Origin: Strongylocentrotus droebachiensis
Lineage: Eukaryota; Echinodermata; Echinoidea; Camarodonta; Strongylocentrotidae
Direction: 5' to 3'
Assembly: GCA_035222895.1 (NCBI GenBank)
Contig: JAVYIG010000708.1
Location: forward strand, 372,001-436,000
DNA length: 64,000 nt
The translations under genes were made by a program, and so were the position numbers. Within the stretch, counting starts at the first letter, position 1, and each line of letters opens with the position of its first letter. Shown here in pieces: positions 46,801-56,821 of this stretch. The notes beneath the pieces were generated by a model. That model was given only the letters and a program-made list of their open reading frames with translations. It had not been told where the DNA came from and made no database searches.

Positions 46801-49257
46801 ACCAGAAAAATATATCATTATTTCAGTTCGAAAATGAAAAGAAACCAATGATAACTATAGTGAATGAGAACTTCCTCTATTTATTCAGATATTCGTGAAA
46901 TAAATATACAAACAAAATTCGAACAAGAGCGAGACCAAGAGACATATCATTGAATACTAATATGTAATAAATATTCAGGCCTATTTTTAAGAATTGATGG
47001 ATCAATTTAGAAAACCTTCCCCATCCCCTCTATATTCATTTTAAAAAAGTAAACAGTGTGTGAATTATAATCAATTTAGAATGTAATAAAACTTTGCTTT
47101 GTGTTCATCGAGACTTCTCAGGAATTCATTTGAAGAGGGAAAAAAGGGAACCTTTCTGCATTCGATGTTATAACCTCTGTGTTTTCTACCATAAGCTGAT
47201 TTAACACCAAAATTATAGTTGTCTCAGTTCAAATTCTTCTTTGAAAAATTATATCATTAGATTTTATCATCACCCCAAATTTGTGATTCATTCCGTCTTC
47301 CTATATTCTTATTTATAAAAATGCTCGATCTGAAAAATTAGCCCATGCAGAAGCACGGGCAAAAGTAAAGAAATCAGGTGTGCAAATTTTTGTTTCTAAT
47401 GAGCAATGGAGCATAACAAAATAGCCACGTGGATATATGCAACAGTGCTTTTAAAGATGAATGAGGGTAACTTATTAAATCACTTTTAACCATAAATAGA
47501 TTTGCTTATGAAAGATGCATATGAAGCCTATTCATTACAAACATGGATTATACGCAACTGCATAAATCAAGTTAACTTTCAACCAATGAGAAGGGTGCAA
47601 TTTATCAAGGCCTGATGTTCGATTTTTTTTGTTTCGCCAGAGACCCTGGAAGAAAAGACAGGATTTTGTTCTTCTGATTCTTTATTTACCGTTTCCTTCT
47701 TTGTTTTCCTACTCCCTCTTCTTCTTTCTTCTTCTTCTTCTTCTTCTTCTTCTTCTTCATTAATTCAAATTTCATCACAATTTGATCAACAAACCCCCCA
47801 AAAAAGAATAAAACAGAACAAAACAAAACAAAAACTGGGTACATTACATCTAATATAAAACGTAAACTGTTTGGAATTTTAATCAAAATGGCTAAACTGG
47901 ATAAAGATCTACCTTCAACCGCTTGAAAAGAGCACTGACAGAGCTATGATATTTTCATGTAATTAATCATGAGTTTCGTAAACCCACGTGAGGGTTGAAG
48001 ATTAATTGTCTTAAAATCATTTCGTAGAATGAACATCTTCCAGTGATTTTATTTATTTGTTTATTTATTCATTAATTTTCTAGATTCATTTTAATGAATT
48101 CTGCAAAGTCATTAAAAGGCCCACAATCCTGTGTTGTATGTGTATGCAATTCCATTAAGTTTTCCAGAATGTGGTTCATTCGGTCGGAAATCATTTAAGT
48201 TCTCTTTATTTTTTCAATATATTCAAAATCATAGAACGACGCATGAAAAAAGTTATTTGCAAGAAAATAGTTCCAGCGATTTAATTGATTGGTATCGAAA
48301 AGATCGTTGACCTTTTACGTCACATCAATACCATTGTCTTATGCGCGCCTTTGATGTTTACCGACATTCTCCGAAAATGAATCAGGCGCGCGCCGTCCTT
48401 TGACTACGCGTACCGACAAATTCATTCACAAAAACAATAACATTGATAGGTCAACAAACTTTATATCTTTGGCACAGCCAAGATTTTTACTTTCTGGTCC
48501 ATTCTGGAGTAAGAAATTTGTCTTCGGGGAGACCATTCCTGTCATGGACTGATGAAAGAAATTAAATATTAAGTTGGCATTTAGGGGATTCAGGCCTCGC
48601 CTGTGTATAAACCCAATTTATTTGCTTCATCTTCACCATATCTTGTATAATCTTCAGCTGTGCTTTTCGAGTAAGCATGATTTTGTTTCATTCATATTAT
48701 TTTCCCCTCTTTAATTCTCTCCATGATGATCTTTAAGTCCACTTAGTCCACCCCATGGTCCACCTGAATGGTTTTAGTTGAGAACAAAGGCATAAGAAAA
48801 GGGATTACTAAAATAAAAAGTGAACCTTAATTTAGGGGGCGTGGTTGTTATCTAATTTGCTTTAGATTTTAATCGTATTTTGGTTTTAAAATATGTAAAC
48901 ATTTTCTTTAAAGTAACCAGCTTTTTATTTTTTAATTTAATAACTAAAAATTAGGCATATTTGAAAAGAGCTTCTGGTGATATTGTTCTTCACTAAGTGA
49001 ACAGGGCTGATTTGTGAGAATTTTCAACGGCCGTCATGAAAGAAAATTACAAGTGTAGGCATTCCCGATTTTACCAATATTCAGAAATACCAATGGAAGA
49101 TAAAAATGAGATATTATGTGCTATAATATTTGTAGAAAGAATGAACATATGCATTGAAAATGATACGAAAGACAGTAATTTATTATTTTGCATTTAGCGT
49201 GGGAAAATGGGCAATATGATGAATGTTGTGTCCAACTTCTCACCACATCTGTCTTTC
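46801..49257. other. Intergenic DNA, simple repeats
   Basis: No gene was recognised. It contains a (TTC)n tract at about 47719-47758 and a CpG-bearing patch at 48310-48420 (ttacgtcacatc, gcgcgc) that could be regulatory. Confidence 0.5.
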
Positions 49258-49685
49258 CAGGCGCGGATCTACGGGGGGGGGGGGTTAGGGGGTTTAACCC
49301 CCCCCCCCCCCCTTGGGCGGCCCAAAAAAAAAAAAAAATGGGGGAAAAAAAAAAAAAGAAAGAAAAAAGAACGCACGCTGAAGAGAAACCCTTTCAAGTG
49401 CAAATATTGTGAGAAGATATTCAACTCATCTGGTAACTTAACCAAACACATGATAACTCTGGATATAACTGTGTATTAAACTGTTACTTGATTTAAAAAG
49501 ACGTTATCATGCACTGCTTTTTATGGTCTCCATTGTGTTAATAGATGCCAGGAAAACATCACTTACGGGGTTCAAATAAACACCCCAAAAAAAATCGGCT
49601 CGCCGCTTCGCGGCTCGTGGACGATGCTCCGCATCGTCTTATTTTGGTCAAACCCCCCCTTAGCAAAAAGCTAGATCCGCCCCTG
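49258..49685. mobile_element. Inverted-repeat transposon carrying a zinc-finger scrap
   Basis: The left end caggcgcggatcta and the right end tagatccgcccctg are inverted repeats (13 of 14). They are flanked by ctttc on both sides (49253-49257 and 49686-49690), a likely 5-bp duplication. Inside are long G, C and A runs, and near the right end a small palindrome (gacgatgctccgcatcgtc). In between is a plus-strand frame with a C2H2 zinc-finger signature. Confidence 0.75.
49378..49479 (+). pseudogene. C2H2 zinc-finger remnant
   Basis: The frame reads EEKPFKCKYCEKIFNSSG, then NLTKHM, and stops soon after at 49477-49479. It has the TGEKPF-like linker, C-x2-C, the F and L spacing and the first histidine. 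The second zinc-binding histidine is absent (threonine/leucine follow). It is a single broken finger inside the 49258-49685 element and not a functional gene. Confidence 0.65.
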
Positions 49686-49705
49686 CTTTCTCTCTGTCTC
49701 CCCCA

Positions 49706-49739
<34 letters not shown>

Positions 49740-49855
49740 CCCCTCTCTCTCTCTCTCTCTCTCTCGCTCTTTCTCTCTGTCTCCAACTTTCTTTCTCATC
49801 CATCCTTACCTCTCTCTGTCTCTCAACTCCCTCCCCTCTCCCTCCCTCTCTGTCT

Positions 49856-49892
<37 letters not shown>

Positions 49893-49905
49893 TCTCTTCA
49901 TCTTC
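49686..49905. repeat. CT/TC microsatellite
   Basis: A (CT)n tract interrupted by C runs and CTGT words spans about 220 bp. The open frames across it are repeat artefacts. Confidence 0.9.
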
Positions 49906-52670
49906 ATCTTTGTTAACAATTTATAAGAACCAAACACAATGTACATTCAGGAACCAAATAAAAGCTATTTTTTTTGCCAAATATTACATGTATATTATTT
50001 GATTTGATTTCATTTCATTTATTCATTTACCAACAGGGATTTGGTACAATACATTCCTATAAGCCTAAAAGAAAACATTGTTTGTTGAATATAAATCACA
50101 ACACATGAACCAGTCGAGCCTGACTCATCACGGTAATTAGACAAATGTAGAAAAAAGGATAGAACAATAATATTACAATTGGTGATATCAAAACAAAACA
50201 AGCAACAAAGACCAACAACAAACAAAAAATTATTCAAAATTTGTACAATGATAGGCCTATTATTTAGGAAGTATTGAACATAATTATGAAGAAAGACGGG
50301 GGAAAGACTTATAGTCGATAAATAACAATGAACATTTTTTCTTCATTGATTGATATTACTTACCCTTCGTTTATGATATAGAAAGCATACATACACTTAA
50401 TTTTCATCTTCTTCACTTCTTTCCCGCACGTTCTAAAATCTATAGATATCGATTTCTATCTTTTCTTCTCTGTACAAACTCATTTTCCCTATGAAGAGAT
50501 TATTCTTAACGAGCTTCTTTTTAATTTTTCATTACTTATACATGTATCATTTTCGTGTATAGTTATGATGTAATAACGTGCTAAAATTTAATTGAGAATA
50601 ATTGATTCCTGATTTCTATGTGACGAATATAATTGGCATTATAGTTATTTCCCAAGATACTTGATCAATGCTTACTTGATACTTGATACTTATGATGGAA
50701 AAAGTGACAATGTAGGAAATTTAAAAAAATGCGTGCGTGATGTAGCTCCCGATATAATTTATATGTTACCATCGGATTTTCATGCCGAATTTTATTCTAA
50801 AGCCAATATGGAAGAATGCTAATTGATAACTTAATTTGCCAGTAGCCCAAGCCCCTGCCCCCCTCCCTGTACACTACCCCTGGATGCAAGTTTAGCATAG
50901 AATAAACACGTATGGACTTGTATTCGTTGTGATAGAATCCATCTACATATACACTCGTGTCATTTATTCTCATTATTTCCACTATTTGAAGAAAAAAACT
51001 ATAAAAAACTAAAATTAGACTAATTATATTATTTTAAAGAAAGTGAGCAGATCATCACAGAAACGCTAAGGTGCCTTATTGGGAATTAATCCTTGTAAAA
51101 AAGGAAGGATTCAATATCAATATATATATTTTTTTTAAACATAATAAAAGTGTTCTGAAATAAGGAAACGATGGAGGCAATGTAAAAGAGGTTAAAATTA
51201 TAGGGAGAAAGATTAAATTAAATTTGAAGAGCAGTAACATTTTCTCTATACAGATATCGAATTCATTTCATTTAATAACCCTTGAATAGGCATATGGAAT
51301 GCTTCTATGTATTCCATTGTGTTAGAGATTCGTAAAACAAAATTATCCCAATTAAGCGGACAGTAAAATAAGGACTCTTTTAAAGCCAAAGTTCGGTGTA
51401 AAGGAAAAAGACATTCTTGTGCACTTATGGTGTTATGATTTTCGGTGTATAATAAAATACTTTCAGATGAATGTATTTCAGAAGAGATGGACCTTCAGAC
51501 AAATTAAACGTTTAGCGTGTTTTCTTGTTCTTGTTGTTGTGAGTATCATGTCACCGACTGCCAGATGTTCATCAGCATTAAATTATCCTGCAAAAATAAG
51601 CATTATTCAAATGGGGTATTCTACATTTTACAGTTTCTGTGACTCATGAATTTTATTAATATTTTTATTGGATATGAAACAAAACATAATATATTACCGC
51701 GTAATTCAAATGTGATGATCCTCATCCGGTACACATCTGCATAAAGCAATGATTTCGATTTTTCTAATGTGAAAACTGTCATTTTTTAAACAAAATGTGT
51801 TTGTGTGATTATGGCAAATTATGTGACAGTTCACCATCTCCAGCAATATCTAGATTTTATCATGATCTACCTTTTCCCCACTATTCCTGCAACGCGGTTC
51901 CCAGTGAGCATTCCCAAAATAATGCATCCTCCCAATTATGTCATAATATTGTAATTATTTCTTTCACATATATATATTGTTTTAGATACAAGTGTTTGCT
52001 TGCTGCCATGGACATTCATTGTTTTGTTGATTACTGCTATGAGTTCATAATTTTTTTTCCAGATAAAAAAAAAAAATCTCCTGCAAATATAATACAACGT
52101 TCCCCAATTCAGCTTCACGACTTGAGTCTATTCTCATAAAAATAATTGCCGGTTTTATAAATTAGTGTGACATCATGAATAAATATTAAATGGAGATATA
52201 ATGCTCAAAATTAAGTATGAGAATATTTATCATGTACTGCTTTGATGTGGATTAAAAACTCGGATGTCTACGTTTAAGAAAAACAGATATCACTTTTATT
52301 GTCTGATTTTCAAGACGCCCTCTTGCGAGCTCAACAAGTGATCCCGAAGTGGAAATCAATGGCAGTTATATCATGCTAGATGGCGCTCTTCTTCTTAAAA
52401 AAACAAAGAGATTCGATCATGCACTTGTCTTACTGTGTGAAGGTACTCTATCGATAATAACAAATTATAATAAATATATAAATATAATACAAATATAGAC
52501 ACATGCATATAAACATACTACATAAAGTTGATGACGACTAAGAAATTACGATGATTGGCCTTGTATCCTTTACTAGATCTTGAGACTGGTGTTTGTAAAT
52601 ACATTTTGTTCAGTTAGTCTTGACATTCCAACCCCTGAACAAATTGCAAACAAACACATAATGATGTATA
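49906..52670. other. Intergenic DNA, nothing recognised
   Basis: AT-rich non-coding sequence with no clear repeats, genes or RNA structures that I can defend. Confidence 0.5.
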
Positions 52671-52679
52671 AATAAAAAT

Positions 52680-53130
52680 ATAATGATGATAATAAGATTG
52701 GTAATAACAATAACAAGAAAAACATCAAAAATAGTAATGATACTAATAATAACGATAATAATAATAATGACCATAACAATGATGATAAGAATAATGCCAA
52801 TTATGATAATAATAATACTAATAATGATAAATAACAATTATAATAATGACCATAATAATAACAATAATAATAATAATTATAATGATAATAATGTATATAA
52901 TGATAACAATGATGATGTTGACCATGATGATATGACAAGTCGACAACAACAAAAACAACTATAAGAACAAAAACAAAACCAATTAATTATATGATTATAA
53001 ATAATGATAGGCCAATGATAATGATAATATTAAAATTATAATAATGACCATTAATATAATAATAATAATGATGATAATTATAAATATAATGATAATAATG
53101 ATGATGTTGACGATGATAATGATGACGATC
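52680..53130. repeat. AAT/GAT trinucleotide-rich simple repeat
   Basis: A 450-bp stretch of degenerate ATA, AAT and GAT triplets, with one non-repetitive patch at about 52920-52990. (CAA)n follows at 53262-53283. It directly precedes the first OTU-gene exon candidate. Confidence 0.85.
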
Positions 53131-53446
53131 GATGACAGTAGATCTGAGATTATATTATCCACAAAAAAAGAGAAGAGCACGAATTTACAAAGAGTAAAAA
53201 AAAAAAAAAAAGTGAAAGTCGTAAATATTCTAAAAAAGAATGAAACGCCGATAAAACCAAACAACAACAACAACAACAACAACAGCAGAAACAACTAACA
53301 AAAACAACACCAGACACAACTTAAACAACAGGCCAGGCGCGCGGTTTTTGAACTGAGAACTGCAACTGCGACGTCGTGTCTTCGAACACGACGTGGTGTG
53401 GTGTCAGAATTCAATTCAGTGCACTTCGCGGAGCTGAGCTGAGCTG

Positions 53447-53544
53447 GAGCTGGACACGCATTTACGAGAACAGGAGGAGATGAAATATATAGTTATAGAC
53501 ACTAGATTACTTAGAAATCTCGTAAAAAGTCACGGTTTCAAACG
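53447..53544 (+). other. Candidate first exon 1a of the OTU gene
   Basis: It ends in TCAAACG followed by a strong donor GTGAGTTCTTCTGACAA. This end and both flanks are homologous to 56104-56179 plus its intron. It is not coding for the 2A leader. An upstream ATG here (ATGAAATATATAG) opens a 22-codon frame that, once spliced to exon 56670, stops at TGA overlapping the leader ATG (TGATG). The 5' limit is unknown. The region upstream to about 53340 contains CpG-rich sequence such as gcgacgtcgtg that could be the promoter. Confidence 0.5.
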
Positions 53545-54084
53545 GTGAGTTCTTCTGACAAATGGGGTGTAAGGGTGGGAGAGATATAAGTAGATAATGA
53601 GCATTTTGTTGGATTATGTGCATGTGTGTGTGTGTACAGTCAGATGACTTACGTCTTTGGATCGACCATCCGAAACTTGTGGTGATGATTGCCTAACTAC
53701 ATGGGTGTCGATTTGTATCCGTGGTTGGGGGGGGGGGGGGGGGGGGGTGATATGTGCCAACATATTTTCTGCAATGGATCAAAGCAGCAACCAAGAGGTA
53801 GAAGCGTGTGGCAGCTAGTTGCAAGTTATTAACTTTTTCAAGATAACATGTCAGAGAATATAAAAGTGGTAATAAAATTATTATAGTCCTGACTCTTGGC
53901 TTGCCTTGCAGTGTAGGCCTACCAGACCATGCAGACTGATATCATCTATTTTTAAATGAAATTTAGACATTACCCAATGAGGGATATCAACTTGTGAAAG
54001 TATTATATGTTATCCCCGGGGAAACTGCATTAATAAGCAACCAGGAAAGGTTCATGTAGACAGAAAATTTAAGTTTAAATTAGC

Positions 54085-54481
54085 TATGAAATTGTAAATA
54101 ATAAAATCTTTATGTTGTATATATAGCTCCCTCTCAAGGTCAAGGTATTAATTAAGCCATACAACAATGTTTTTTTACTCAAATGGACCAATTGGCTAAT
54201 TCTATTTCCATTTGGAAATTATATTACAACTACATATTCTGAGATTTTCATGGTCGCAGCTACCATTGTGTGGCTGTAAGCGCAATTTTAAATTTATCAA
54301 AATCTACCGGGAGCACCGGTAAATTTAGATATTCAATTTTTCTCAAAAGCAGAAGTGTTTTATTGGCTAAATTTTCTAGTGCTTATAATACATCCACAAG
54401 CTAGTGCATCCAAATGTATCAAAATTGTAAAGAATCACTATCCAGCCAATTTTCAAAATTTCCCAAAACTTTGTATTACCT
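54085..54481. mobile_element. Left-truncated second copy of the 5006-5505 MITE
   Basis: The interior matches 5006-5505 over about 400 bp, including ctacatattctgagatttt, accgggagcacc and the right-end aaaactttgtattacct. The left inverted repeat is not found. The two copies differ by many substitutions and small gaps, so both are old. Confidence 0.8.
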
Positions 54482-54690
54482 TTATTAAAGCTCATCTGTA
54501 CTAGTTTATAGGAGGGATTAGACCACACTGCAAGGTCACTGGTCAGGTAGTTATCTCATCAACTCAGCTCTCAATTAACATAAGAAAAAGAGGATCATGG
54601 GGGACCAATGGCCAGTCACCGATTAGGCATTGATTTTAATATAGATTTAGCAAGTAGCTACAAGTAGGACAGTGTGGCTTTAAGATGCAA

Positions 54691-55481
54691 TTAAAGGACA
54701 AGTCCACTCAAAAAATAACTTACCGGTACTTTCAATAAAAGCAGAAAAATCAGACAAACCAATCAAAAAAAGTTTGAGCAAAATCGGATAACTAATAAGA
54801 AAGTTATGAATTTTTGAAAAAGTATGTAAAACTATGGAACAATGAGAATTACAACACAAATTGCCAAGATGGTTATCAGTTTGTGACGTCATGTCCTCAC
54901 AACTTATCAATTGCTTTACATAGTTTAATCCCATTAATTTCCCTTTTTATACCCCAAAACTTGATTTCCCCATACCTTTGCCCAGGTTATATAATTTGTA
55001 TCATATTGCGTGCATGGCATTTCCCAAAAACTTTTATGAATTTTGAAGAATTGATACTATTTTCTGAATATTGTATTTCCTAATTATTGATTTTTATATA
55101 AATAGTTTATCAAAATTCAATTTTTTCATGATTTAATTGGACAAAAACTACTCTTTATTTGTGCATCCACACAATCACATATTACTAACAATCTAACTTG
55201 GATGCTGGTGTGAAGAAATAAGATTCTTAGGGTGAAAATAGAAAATTTATATTATCAATATACAGAAAATAATTAGTGGATAGTGAGGACCATACGTCAC
55301 AGACTCATGAGTGAGTTGCCAATTTGTGTAGTAATTTTCAAAGTTTTTCATGTCATTAAAAATTCATAACTTTATTATTAGTTATCCGATATAGCTCAAA
55401 CTTTTTTTGATTGGTTTGTCTGATTTTTCTGGTTCTATTGAAAGTAAGTTATTTTTCGAGTGGACTTGGGCTTTAGTTTAA
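54691..55481. mobile_element. 790-bp foldback MITE upstream of exon 1b
   Basis: The left arm TTAAAGGACAAGTCCACTC and the right arm GAGTGGACTTGGGCTTTAG are inverted. Further in, cagacaaaccaatcaaaaaa on the left matches ttttttgattggtttgtctg on the right. Arms are about 130 bp. Flanking TTAA is present at the left and near the right. It separates the two candidate first exons. Confidence 0.82.
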
Positions 55482-56103
55482 GTCTCATGTCTGCATGACT
55501 CCGGAAATCATGAACTACATGTATATCACTTTCATTGTGTGTCAACAAGTGAAACATTATGTACATGCATATAGGGTTTTTATTTTTTGTATACACCATT
55601 TTCACTATCATATACAAGTGCAAAATAATTTATAGGCATTTATAGAATATGATACATGTATAAACATTATGTTTATATATTTTTGTGTATTAAGTAATTA
55701 CTGCATGTTTTCATATTTATCACAGTACTATATACCGTCACTAGCTGAGTATGTCATGGAATTATAATAATAATTTTTACCCCTTAATACTGTGTTTTAC
55801 CCCCCCCCCCCCCTCTCCTCCTCTCCCTCTTCTCCTCTCCCTCTTATATCCATTTTGATAGGTAGCAATCGGTGCGCTGATGCCTGACGGATACACAACA
55901 CACAATGTATACATTGCCTGTGAATAGTTTTAGCCAGGGAGGTGTTGGATTGGCAATCCCACACACTTTGAAACGGCTACCTTCAAACCTCGAATGAATG
56001 TGTGAAAAATAGCATGACGTCACCAGTATTCCCCATTATCGTGATGGTATCGTGACGTGGCGGTTTGGATTTCACATTGATGTTGTCTTTGCCACTGATT
56101 TTT

Positions 56104-56179
56104 GAGCTGGTCACGCAATTCCTTATTCTGTAGTACAGGAACTGGAGATGAAATAGATAAAGTCACGGTTTCAAATATG
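56104..56179 (+). other. Candidate first exon 1b of the OTU gene (duplicate of 1a)
   Basis: It shares gagctggwcacgca, gagatgaaata, agtcacggtttcaaa and the donor GTGAGTTCTTCTGAC with 1a. It ends in ATG right at the donor. Spliced to 56670 it gives ATG-GAA-CTG-ATG, an in-frame start three codons earlier than 1a's. Its own upstream ATG makes only a two-codon frame (ATG AAA TAG). Confidence 0.5.
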
Positions 56180-56669
56180 GTGAGTTCTTCTGACAAGTGA
56201 GGTGGGAGAGATGTGGAAAATGAGCACAACATTTTGTTGATTATTATAGTTATGACCATGCACAACTTCATGTACTTCAGTGAGTCTGTGTTTAGTTTAA
56301 ATTAATCTAAATTAGTCTAGATATAACAGTATAGTTCTCTAACTGGGCGCATGATAATTATTGTATATGTATTTTTATGGTTGAAAATAAAAAATTGAAT
56401 TGAATTGAATTGATGATATTGGATGTCAACAACAAATGCTGATATTGGCACTGAGCTGATAAATAAAAATCACAAATAGTAGACTAGATTTCTGGAAAAA
56501 TGTCCAGTTATTGCTGGTATATTTCGATCTTACTACAGTTTGCAGTTGAAACTACATCCCTTATGCACATGCATGACAAATTATTTAAATCAATGTTTCT
56601 TGCATTCTTTTATTGTCTATATAACCTCAATTAACTCATCTTTAATCCTATTCCTAATCATCATCATAG

Positions 56670-56821
56670 GAACTGATGCAGTCATCTTCCTGCCCTTCCT
56701 CCTACTCATCATGGTCATCGTGGTGTACCTTCACCCAGATGTTCTCTGTTCAGCATCTCTTTGTTTTAGGCCTTCTCTTGTTGATGGCTGGTGATGTAGA
56801 GCTCAACCCCGGCCCTCTGGA
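56670..56821 (+). CDS. OTU gene exon 2: hydrophobic leader plus 2A motif
   Basis: The acceptor is tcatcatag/GAACTGATGCAG and the donor CTGGA/GTAAGT. From ATG 56676 it encodes a Ser/Trp-rich start, FSVQHLFVLGLLLLMAG and then DVELNPGPL. D(V/I)ExNPGP is the canonical 2A ribosome-skipping motif; the peptide bond between the last Gly and Pro is skipped. Sequence is seen directly; function is inferred from the family. Confidence 0.85.

Noticed and set aside
47686-47886. Lys-rich minus-strand frame
   Set aside because: It is produced by the TTC repeat.
49545-49916. Ser/Leu/Pro-rich frames
   Set aside because: Products of the CT microsatellite.
52683-53298. Ile/Met/Asn-rich frames on both strands
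   Set aside because: They come from the AAT/GAT simple repeat.
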